A stretch of DNA of 64,000 bases, taken from assembly GCF_036625195.1 (NCBI RefSeq), contig NZ_JAZKUG010000001.1, forward strand, positions 3,162,001-3,226,000, in the 5' to 3' direction. The notes under the pieces were generated by a model. That model ran no database searches, was not told the DNA's origin, and was given only the letters and a program-made list of their open reading frames with translations. The translations under genes and the position numbers were made by a program. Below are positions 1 through 7,222 of the stretch, piece by piece. This DNA is from Accumulibacter sp. (GTDB lineage: Bacteria > Pseudomonadota > Gammaproteobacteria > Burkholderiales > Rhodocyclaceae). Every line of letters begins with the position of its first letter. Within the stretch, counting starts at the first letter, position 1.

Positions 1-224
1 TGTGCCGCTGCTTGGCCGCTCAAGGCAGGCGCCACCACGCGACGACAGTGTTGCGGCCGCCAGCAATTGGCCCTACGATCAGCGCATGGACCGTTCCCGT
101 CTTCCTGGTACCTGCCGCCGCGTCGCGCACGGGTCGCTGGTGTCCGTCGTGGCGAACGAGCGCAGCGGCCCGCGCACGGGTTGGGCGCCGACCGGTGCTG
201 CGGTTTATCGGTGGCGGTGCTTCG

Positions 225-1619
225 ATGGCAGGACCTGATCGATCGCCCACGCCGGCGAAGCGGTGCACCGTGCCCGGCCCCGATGCGCTCGCCGAGGCGC
301 GGGCGGGCCTTGAGCAAGTCGACGAAACGGTCTGGGTCGAGGTCATTCGCAAGATGGACGAGGTCTACAACGACCTCCTGCAGTACGAAGTGGTGCTCGA
401 ACAGAAGAACGCTGCCCTCGAGGACTCGCAGCAGTTCATCGAAAGCGTTCTCGCTTCGATGTCCGACATCCTCATCGTCTGCAACCGTCACGGTACCATC
501 CAGGAGGTCAACGACTCGTTGCGACGCTGCATCGGCCAGGATGAGAGCCAGCTGCGGGGGCGACCGCTGGCCGAGCTGTTTGCCGACGAAGGTTCGCGGC
601 AGCGCGCGCGCGATTTCTTCTCGGCGGCCCGTCCGGCCGCCGTACAGGATTGCGAACTGCTGATCAGCGGCCGTGACGGCAGCCCGTTGCCCGTCTCGCT
701 GAACTGTACGCCGCGGCTGTCGGGTACGGGCAAGCTGGTCGGCATGGTCGTCACCGGTCGTCCGGTCGGCGAACTGCGGCGTGCCTATCATGCCCTGCGG
801 CAGGCGCACGAGGATCTCAAACGGACGCAACAGCAGCTCGTACAGGCGGAGAAAATGGCATCGCTCGGCCGTCTGGTAGCCGGCGTCGCGCATGAGCTGA
901 ACAACCCGATCAGCTTCGTCCTCGGCAACGTGCTGGCTTTTCGCCGCTACGCTGCTCGCCTGCAGAGCTACATTGAGGCGGTTCACTCGGACGACTGCCA
1001 GCGTTCTCCGGAAGTGGATCGATTGCGGCAGGAACTGCGCATCGACCGCATCATGGCCGACCTCGAACCGCTGCTCGACGGCATGACCGAGGGTGGAGAG
1101 CGCACGCGAGACATCGTCGACGGACTCAAGCGCTTCTCGGCCATCGATCGGACGGTCGACGAGCCGTTCAATCTTGCCGAGGTCGTCGCGCGGGCAGTTC
1201 GTTGGGTGACGCGCTCGGGACCATCGGGCTTCCAGGTCAAGGTCGATCTGCCGGCCGAGCTGCCGGTCACGGGATCGCCGGGACAGATGCAGCAGGTGCT
1301 GATGAATCTGGTGCTGAACGCCCGCGATGCCACCTCTGGCTGCCGCTCACCGCAACTCGAGATCGCCGCGATCATTGCCGACCGCACGGTCTGCGTGCAG
1401 TTGGACGACAACGGGCCCGGGATCGACCCGGCCGACCTGTCGCGAGTGTTCGATCCCTTCTTCACCACCAAGCCCGTGGGGCAGGGCACCGGGCTCGGCC
1501 TGTCGATCAGCTATGGCATCGTCGAGCGGCATGGGGGTCGCCTCGAGGTCTGCAACCGCGCGCAGGGTGGCGCGCGGTTCAGCCTGATCCTGCCCCTCGC
1601 GCAGTCGATGCCCTCCTGA
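225..1619 (+). CDS. PAS-domain sensor histidine kinase
   Basis: A 464-residue cytosolic-looking sensor kinase. Residues 30-70 form a helical or coiled segment, 70-180 a PAS sensor, and 200-260 the dimerisation/phosphoacceptor region with the H-box VAHELNNP (His223). A C-terminal HATPase_c domain follows, with the G1 box DDNGPGI and the G2 box GTGLGLSI. No transmembrane segment is visible, so it probably senses an intracellular cue. I chose the ATG at 225 because the in-frame sequence upstream (from 12) is arginine-rich and low-complexity, but its ribosome site (GGTGG) is weak and a longer protein cannot be excluded. No response regulator is adjacent, so it is an orphan kinase. It converges with the diguanylate cyclase gene downstream. 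Confidence 0.88.
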   Translation: MAGPDRSPTPAKRCTVPGPDALAEARAGLEQVDETVWVEVIRKMDEVYNDLLQYEVVLEQKNAALEDSQQFIESVLASMSDILIVCNRHGTIQEVNDSLRRCIGQDESQLRGRPLAELFADEGSRQRARDFFSAARPAAVQDCELLISGRDGSPLPVSLNCTPRLSGTGKLVGMVVTGRPVGELRRAYHALRQAHEDLKRTQQQLVQAEKMASLGRLVAGVAHELNNPISFVLGNVLAFRRYAARLQSYIEAVHSDDCQRSPEVDRLRQELRIDRIMADLEPLLDGMTEGGERTRDIVDGLKRFSAIDRTVDEPFNLAEVVARAVRWVTRSGPSGFQVKVDLPAELPVTGSPGQMQQVLMNLVLNARDATSGCRSPQLEIAAIIADRTVCVQLDDNGPGIDPADLSRVFDPFFTTKPVGQGTGLGLSISYGIVERHGGRLEVCNRAQGGARFSLILPLAQSMPS

Positions 1620-1705
1620 TCCGGGCGAGCGGCCAGCGCAGCCACTGCGCGCGTCGGCGCTGCGCTAACGGTCGCCGTTCGTCACTTGTGGGTGGCGGCT
1701 CCCCT

Positions 1706-3247
1706 TCAGCCGCCCATGACGCGGTTCTTGCCCGCGCGCTTCGCCAGGTACATGGCCTGGTCCGCCCGCCGGATCGCGTCTTCGCCGGACTCTTCCGCAT
1801 GCAGCTCGGCGACACCGGCGCTGAAGGTGATCAGGATCTTCTCGTTGCCGGCGAGGAAGAAGTTCCTCGTCAGTTCCCGCTGCAGTCGTTGCATGGCCGT
1901 CATGCCCTCGGCCAGGCGGGTGTCGGGCATCAGGATCACGAACTCCTCGCCGCCGTAGCGTGCCAGGGTGTCGACCGGCCGCATGTGCTTGCGGACGACC
2001 TGGACCAGGTGGACGAGGGCATCATCGCCCGTTGCGTGCCCCAGGCGGTCGTTGATCTGCTTGAAGTTGTCGACGTCGAGCAGCGACAGCGAGAGCGGTT
2101 GCTCGCTCTTGCGACGCATGCTGGCAACCTCACGCGCCAGCGCTTCGTCGAGGCCGCGCCGGTTGAGCACGTCGGTCAGCGGGTCGTGGCGTGCCGAGGC
2201 GCTCGCTTGCTGCAACTCCTCGTGCAGCCGGGTGAGTTCGGCGTTCGTGTCGACAACCCTGGTCTGGAGTTCACCCAGCTGGTCGCGCGCAGCGGCGGTA
2301 TCCGCCGCCATCGAGCGAGTGGCATGAAGTACCCGTTGCAGCAGCGGCGTCAGGTCCTCGATCGTCTGCACTTCGGCGATGAGCAGCGCGCTCGCTTCGA
2401 GGTCGTTCTGGAAGTCCGTGCTTGACTGGTTCATCATCGCAAGCTGGTCGATGAACGCCGCCAGCATCGCGCGCATCGCCTCCTGGGCGGCAAGCGCGCG
2501 CTCCTTGGCCGCGCGCTGGCGGCCGATGACGTCCTGCAGGCGACGCTCGACGTCGTCGAGGCGGCGCAGCGTGAGCGGCGGCAGCACCGCCCTGGCGAGG
2601 GTATCGATCTGACCGCGAACACTTCGCTCATCCACGCTGAGCGCCGCGATGTTGTCGACGATCAGTTGCAGCAGCTTGAGGAGTGTCAGCCGGACTTCGC
2701 CCTGTTCCTCGGCGATCAGCGAGATGCGCTGGCTGAAGGCAGTCAGTCGGGGCAGCAGTTCCTGGTGGTCGTCCTTCTGGGCCGCAAGCGTCTGCAGAAG
2801 CTGCTTTCCCTGTGCCAGCAGGGAGTCATCGTCCTGGCAGAGGCTCGGCAGCAGGCTTTCGATCAGGTGCATCAGGGGCGGCAGAAGACCCACGAGCAGT
2901 GCCGGTGCGCTGCCGCTGCTTCCTGCCGACTCATCCATCTGGTTGGCGATGGCCGGCTGGTTCCTGCGCGTGAACGTGAGCAGAGCCTCCTGGACGCCTT
3001 GCCAGCTGCGCTTGGCGATCGCCGCTTCGAGCGCGGCGAGCTGCTGCTGGTCTGCTGTCGGGCTCAGTCTGCCGAGAGCAGCGGCGAGCTGCCGCATGGG
3101 TGCCTCGGGAAACCCGGCGACGTTGGGCAGTCTGGCGACCTCGTTGTAGCACGCTTGGTAGTTCGCCGGCGTCGGCAGCAGCTTGCGTTCAGACAGCAGT
3201 CTGAACGTTTCACGGGCCACTTCGAGTGGATTCTTCGGGTCGCTCAT
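1706..3247 (-). CDS. Diguanylate cyclase (GGDEF) with long helical N-terminus
   Basis: A 513-residue protein predicted to make c-di-GMP from two GTP. The C-terminal ~170 residues are a GGDEF domain with an intact GGEEF signature near residue 430. An RxxD inhibitory site (RPVD) lies exactly five residues upstream, so product inhibition is expected. The N-terminal ~330 residues are helical and rich in Gln, Leu and Ala, with no recognised sensor fold and no membrane segment. The start at 3247 (MSDPKNP) is the first one followed by a plausible protein; the in-frame extension upstream is low-complexity. The gene is transcribed towards the histidine kinase, and the two form a convergent pair with an 86-bp gap. 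Confidence 0.9.
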   Translation of the reverse strand: MSDPKNPLEVARETFRLLSERKLLPTPANYQACYNEVARLPNVAGFPEAPMRQLAAALGRLSPTADQQQLAALEAAIAKRSWQGVQEALLTFTRRNQPAIANQMDESAGSSGSAPALLVGLLPPLMHLIESLLPSLCQDDDSLLAQGKQLLQTLAAQKDDHQELLPRLTAFSQRISLIAEEQGEVRLTLLKLLQLIVDNIAALSVDERSVRGQIDTLARAVLPPLTLRRLDDVERRLQDVIGRQRAAKERALAAQEAMRAMLAAFIDQLAMMNQSSTDFQNDLEASALLIAEVQTIEDLTPLLQRVLHATRSMAADTAAARDQLGELQTRVVDTNAELTRLHEELQQASASARHDPLTDVLNRRGLDEALAREVASMRRKSEQPLSLSLLDVDNFKQINDRLGHATGDDALVHLVQVVRKHMRPVDTLARYGGEEFVILMPDTRLAEGMTAMQRLQRELTRNFFLAGNEKILITFSAGVAELHAEESGEDAIRRADQAMYLAKRAGKNRVMGG

Positions 3248-3506
3248 CCTGGCAGACAGAAACCGCGCGGCAATGCTTCTCGCACACGTCACCCACCTGG
3301 TGACCATGCTCGCACGAGGCAGGCGCTCAAGTCTATCGCCAAACGGTGCGCAGCGGGAACCAATCGTCTCCGCCTCCTCATTCACCTGCCGCCGTGCGGG
3401 GCCTTGCCGGCTGCGCTGACCACGCCGCATCCGGAGAAGTGGTCGATGGCGAAGCGCACTCTCACTTCCGTGGCGGGTACAATCGAGGCGAGGATGGCGG
3501 AAAGAG

Positions 3507-4514
3507 ATGAGTCGATTGTTGCTTGCACCGATGGAAGGTCTGCTCGACGACGTACTGCGCGACGTCCTGACGCGGGTCGGCGGCTACGACCTGGCGGTCA
3601 GCGAGTTCATTCGCGTTTCCGGCACCCTGCTGCCGCAACGAAACTTCGTCCGCGTTTGCCCGGAGCTCGCGCGGGCCGGCCGCACCCGGGCGGGGACGCC
3701 GTTGGTCGTGCAACTGCTCGGTAGCGACCCGGCCTGCCTGGCCGACAACGCCGGACAACTGTCCCGCCTGGCCCCGGCGGGGATCGACCTCAATTTTGGC
3801 TGTCCGGCGCCGAAGGTGAATCGTCATGGTGGCGGCGCGACCCTGCTGGCCGACCCCGAGCAACTTTTCCGCATTGCGTCGTCGGTACGGCGTGCGCTAC
3901 CGACAGGAACGCCGTTTTCGGCGAAGATGCGGCTCGGTGTCCGTGATACGTCGCGGACGCTCGATTGTGCGCGGGCGCTGGCCGCTGGTGGTGTCGATTC
4001 GCTGGTCGTGCATGCCCGCACACGGGCCGAAGGCTATCGGCCGCCGGCGCACTGGGAGTGGGTGGCCCGCATCTGCGAGGTGGTGGCGCAGCCCGTGGCG
4101 GCCAACGGCGAAGTGTGGACAATGGCCGACTATCGGCGTTGCCGTGCCGTCAGCGGCTGCCGTGATGTGATGCTCGGCCGTGGCGCTGTCGCCGATCCTT
4201 TTCTTGCCCGCAACATCCGGCGGGTGATGGCCGGCGAGGGCGACGACGGTGAGGTCGATCGCAGCGCCGATTGGCAGGAACTGCTGCCCCTGCTGGCGTC
4301 GTACTGGCAGCAGGTCTGTGCCAAGGTTGCGCCGCAACATGCGCCCGGACGTCTCAAGCTGTGGTTGGCAGCATTGCGGCCGAATTTTGCCGGGGCTGCT
4401 GCGCTGTTCCTGGCGATTCGCCCGTTGCGCACCGTGGACGAGGTCAACCAGCGGCTGTGGCAGCACGGGGTAGTGGCGGCCGCGGGTGACGGCCGGCCGC
4501 CCGATGCCGGCTGA
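3507..4514 (+). CDS. dusC: tRNA-dihydrouridine synthase C
   Basis: A 335-residue FMN-dependent enzyme predicted to reduce uridine in tRNA (U16 for the DusC subfamily). It has the TIM-barrel start LLAPMEGLLD, the catalytic-cysteine motif NFGCPAPKVNRHGGGA, the AKMRLG lysine, a VHARTR histidine and the late LGRGA phosphate-binding loop. GGAAAGAG lies just upstream of the ATG. The 3' end overlaps the TrmB-like gene, so two tRNA modification enzymes appear translationally coupled. Length and motifs fit DusC better than DusA or DusB. Confidence 0.93.
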   Translation: MSRLLLAPMEGLLDDVLRDVLTRVGGYDLAVSEFIRVSGTLLPQRNFVRVCPELARAGRTRAGTPLVVQLLGSDPACLADNAGQLSRLAPAGIDLNFGCPAPKVNRHGGGATLLADPEQLFRIASSVRRALPTGTPFSAKMRLGVRDTSRTLDCARALAAGGVDSLVVHARTRAEGYRPPAHWEWVARICEVVAQPVAANGEVWTMADYRRCRAVSGCRDVMLGRGAVADPFLARNIRRVMAGEGDDGEVDRSADWQELLPLLASYWQQVCAKVAPQHAPGRLKLWLAALRPNFAGAAALFLAIRPLRTVDEVNQRLWQHGVVAAAGDGRPPDAG

Positions 4515-5175
4515 CTCGCGCCTGCCGGTCAGCGGCCAGGACGCCGTCCATCGGCACTTGCGGCGGCTGCTCGATCGCCATTCCCGGGCCCCCTTCCGCA
4601 AACCCTGTGCCGAACACAGCCGGCGCGCCTTTGCCGACAGTTTCGAGCGCTATCAGCGCCTGGCGGGCGGATCCCGGCTGATTCTCGACTCGGGTTGCGG
4701 GGTCGGCGAGAGCAGCATCGCGCTCGCCCGGCGCTTCCCGGATCACTACGTGATCGGCATCGACCAGTCGGCGGTGCGCCTGGCACGCGCTCGCCGCACG
4801 GCTGCCGCCTGGCCGGAAAACCTCGACCTGGAGCGCGCCGATCTCGTCGATTACTGGCGCTTGCTGCACGACGCCGGCGGCCAGCTCGACCGCCACTACC
4901 TGCTCTATCCGAACCCCTGGCCGAAGAGCTGCCACGTCGGCCGGCGCTGGCACGGGCATGCAGTGTTCCCGACCATTCTGGCGCTTGCCGGTGCCCTCGA
5001 ATGCCGCAGCAACTGGCCGGTCTACATTGCCGAATTCTCTCTCGCAGTCGAGTTGCTGAGCGGACACGCGGCAACCTGCGAGGCCTACGTTCCGCTCGCG
5101 CCGATGACCCCCTTCGAGCGCAAGTACCTCGCTGCCGGCCATCCGCTCTGGCGCTGCCGGGTCGATCTCCGCTAG
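4504..5175 (+). CDS. tRNA (guanine-N7)-methyltransferase-like protein
   Basis: A 223-residue class I SAM-dependent methyltransferase of the TrmB family, which forms m7G46 in tRNA. The SAM site LDSGCGVGES is near residue 60 and the family signature YPNPWPK follows, then a HxxRRWHGHxVFP stretch. The ATG at 4504 overlaps the end of dusC by 11 nt. A GTG at 4486 would add six residues, and neither start has a clear ribosome site, which suggests coupling to dusC. The protein diverges from canonical TrmB in the C-terminal third, so a paralogue with altered specificity is possible. Confidence 0.8.
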   Translation: MPADSRLPVSGQDAVHRHLRRLLDRHSRAPFRKPCAEHSRRAFADSFERYQRLAGGSRLILDSGCGVGESSIALARRFPDHYVIGIDQSAVRLARARRTAAAWPENLDLERADLVDYWRLLHDAGGQLDRHYLLYPNPWPKSCHVGRRWHGHAVFPTILALAGALECRSNWPVYIAEFSLAVELLSGHAATCEAYVPLAPMTPFERKYLAAGHPLWRCRVDLR

Positions 5176-5180
5176 CAGCC

Positions 5181-5250
5181 GGGCCGCCGCTGCGGTGGGC
5201 ATCTGGAACGTTGGCGGGCCGCCGCTGCGGTGGGCATCTGGAACGTTGGC
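5181..5250. repeat. 35-bp perfect tandem duplication
   Basis: Two identical head-to-tail copies of a 35-bp unit occupy 5181-5215 and 5216-5250. A third, truncated start (GGGC) follows. They sit immediately after the TrmB-like stop codon and before tRNA-Gly. The unit contains GGAACGTT flanked by GC-rich sequence. It looks like a recent slippage duplication or a short dispersed element. Confidence 0.9.
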
Positions 5251-5357
5251 GGGCGGTCGCGTCGCGGCAATGGAACGGCGGGGAGCGGACCGTCTGGCGC
5301 CGGCGCCGTACGGCCGCTTCAAACGGGCAAGGAGCTGCCTTGCAGCGGCAGGGGAAG

Positions 5358-5431
5358 TGGAGCGGGCGAAGGGAATCGAACCCTCGGCTCTAGCTTGGGA
5401 AGCTAGGGTATTGCCATTATACGACGCCCGC
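5358..5431 (-). tRNA. tRNA-Gly (anticodon CCC)
   Basis: The complementary strand folds into a full 74-nt cloverleaf. The acceptor GCGGGCG pairs with CGCCCGC, followed by a T discriminator and an encoded CCA. The anticodon stem CTAGC/GCTAG encloses the loop TTCCCAA, and the T-arm carries GGTTCGATTCC. The CCC anticodon reads GGG codons. A sigma-70-like promoter lies just upstream. Confidence 0.96.
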
Positions 5432-5441
5432 GCAGGCCGCC

Positions 5442-5470
5442 ATTCTACGAGCTTGTCCCTGCTTGCACAA
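5442..5470 (-). promoter_or_regulatory. Sigma-70-type promoter of tRNA-Gly(CCC)
   Basis: On the minus strand, TTGTGC (5470-5465) is followed after 17 nt by TAGAAT (5447-5442), ending 10 nt before the tRNA 5' end. The spacing and position fit a stable-RNA promoter. Confidence 0.6.
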
Positions 5471-5561
5471 CGCTTGCGGTCGCCCGGTCATCCGTCGCAA
5501 AGCGGGCGGAAGGGCCGGGCGACCGGCGCAGCAGCCGGCGGTCGGGGTGTCCCGGCGGCGA

Positions 5562-5978
5562 TCACTGCAGCAGTGCTGGCGGCATCGGCATCGGGTCGCT
5601 GCTCCGCGGCACAGCGAGGATGCAGCGAATGCCAGCCGATCCCGGGTCGCTGGAGAACGTACCGGCAAGCGCGTCGGCATAGTTCTCGCGTGATATCTCG
5701 CGGTGGAAATAGCGCGAGGTGAGGTCAAGGAAATACGAATCGGGACCCTGGATGAGGTTGGCGCCGATGCGCCGGCCGCCCACGTCGAGGTTGCCGCAGC
5801 GATCCTGCACCTGATCGAGGAATGCATCAAAGCGGCTGTCCGGCCGCCAGGCGTCCGGCGCGCAGGCCGTCGCGGCAGCAACCAACAGCAGGGCGAGTGA
5901 GCGGCGGAATGTCGCCGGACGATCGCTCCGCCGTCGCCAACACGGGGACGCAACCGGACCGGGCGAAGCAGCCGCCAT
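5562..5978 (-). CDS. Small putative lipoprotein, function unknown
   Basis: A 138-residue protein that I do not recognise. The ATG at 5978 is supported by a strong AGGGAGGAG ribosome site nine bases upstream. The N-terminus carries an arginine-flanked hydrophobic stretch ending in ATACAPD, compatible with a weak lipobox. The mature part is hydrophilic, with cysteines and a Tyr/Phe-rich SYFLDLTSRYF segment. It is the first of a run of leftward envelope-protein genes. It could also be a soluble periplasmic protein if the cysteine is not lipidated. Confidence 0.6.
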   Translation of the reverse strand: MAAASPGPVASPCWRRRSDRPATFRRSLALLLVAAATACAPDAWRPDSRFDAFLDQVQDRCGNLDVGGRRIGANLIQGPDSYFLDLTSRYFHREISRENYADALAGTFSSDPGSAGIRCILAVPRSSDPMPMPPALLQ

Positions 5979-6048
5979 GCCGTCGGCTCCTCCCTGGGCG
6001 CGTCCGGGCAGCGAGCGTGACGGGACCCCGCCGGAGACCGGGATTCGA

Positions 6049-6492
6049 TCAGCGTGGCACGACACGAGCGTTTTCTCCGCTACCCTCGATGAAAACCCGC
6101 TGGCCCTGGAACAGTGACTGGTTCGTCGGCTGCGTGACCGAGACCAGGACGCCGTAGGAGGTGCGGACGATGATCTGCTGTCCCTGGACAGGCTGGTCGT
6201 AGCGCTTCTGGATCTGGTTGCCGGCGATCGCGCCACCGATGGTACCCAGAACCATCGCCACGTCGCGCCCGCTGCCGCCGCCGATCAGGCTGCCGATGCC
6301 GAGGCCGGCGAGGCCACCGACGACCGCTCCGACTCCCTGATGCTGGTTGCTCTGCAGATCGACGAAGCTGATCTGCTCGATCACCCCGCTGCGGATTTCC
6401 ATTTCTCCGGGCTGCTGCCCGGGCGCCGCGCAGGCCGCCAGGAGAACCGCAAACGCGAGCGCTGAAAGGTAGGACGTGACTTGCTTGAACAT
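6049..6492 (-). CDS. Glycine-zipper outer-membrane lipoprotein (SlyB/Pcp-like)
   Basis: A 147-residue lipoprotein. The signal peptide ends in the lipobox LLAAC, so processing at the cysteine is expected. Residues ~50-100 form a glycine-zipper 2TM domain with GxxxG-type repeats (VVGGLAGLGIGSLIGGG). The C-terminal domain is a small beta-rich segment typical of the 17-kDa antigen/SlyB family. AAGGAG precedes the ATG. The family is associated with outer-membrane integrity; the specific role here is not known. Confidence 0.85.
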   Translation of the reverse strand: MFKQVTSYLSALAFAVLLAACAAPGQQPGEMEIRSGVIEQISFVDLQSNQHQGVGAVVGGLAGLGIGSLIGGGSGRDVAMVLGTIGGAIAGNQIQKRYDQPVQGQQIIVRTSYGVLVSVTQPTNQSLFQGQRVFIEGSGENARVVPR

Positions 6493-6735
6493 GTTGGGCT
6501 CCTTGAAAGGCGGTTGAGCAGGAGGGGACGGTCGATGGCTGCGTTGCAGCCGCTGCATGATACCTCTTTTCCTGCCGACGTTTCGTCGGCAGCCGCACAC
6601 CGAACGCCTCGGCTGGCATCCCGACAGCCGCTGCCATCGATCCCTGCGCAGTTCCCCGGCGGCGCGGCACGCGCCCCGCGCGGGCCGTCTTGGCCGGGCA
6701 ATGGCGGTGTTTCTCGCGTGCGGCGTCGACGGCGG

Positions 6736-7065
6736 CTACTGCGCCAGATTGCGGCCCGAGACGGCGACGCAGCCCGGCGAGCCGAGCGGGCACACGGTGA
6801 CGTAGGTTGCCTTCTGTCCGCAGCCCTCGACACCGATCGTGTACTCGGCGCGCTCGATGCCGTTCCAGAGGACGGGCTGCAACAGGTTGGCCGAGAGCAC
6901 GACGCCGCGTGCCGTCGGGCAGGACATCTCGAACTGGCCGCGGCGTACGGCGGTCAGCAGGGCCTGCTCCTCCTCGCTGGCCAGCATTTGCTGCGGACTG
7001 GCGCAGCCGCCGAGAAAAAGCGCGAGAGCCGGAAAAATGAAGATTCCTCGTTGTTTGACTTGCAT
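6736..7065 (-). CDS. Small lipoprotein, function unknown
   Basis: A 109-residue protein with a clear signal peptide and the lipobox LGGC. The short mature domain contains four cysteines, probably two disulfides, and the segment VCPLGSPGCVAV. GAGGAG lies just upstream of the ATG. I do not recognise the family. It lies between the glycine-zipper lipoprotein and a very large lipoprotein, all on the same strand, so a shared envelope role is plausible but unproven. Confidence 0.7.
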   Translation of the reverse strand: MQVKQRGIFIFPALALFLGGCASPQQMLASEEEQALLTAVRRGQFEMSCPTARGVVLSANLLQPVLWNGIERAEYTIGVEGCGQKATYVTVCPLGSPGCVAVSGRNLAQ

Positions 7066-7222
7066 GACATTCTCCTCGATCGGGAACTGGTCCTGGCGCC
7101 GCGCCGCGCTGTCCGGCGCGGCTTGCGAGACAGGGTCCGCGTGTTCCTGGCGCGGCGGCGGCAAGAATGTGGTCGCCGTTGCCAGGGTCGTTGATCCTGC
7201 TGCCGGACGCGCTTGCGCTGCG

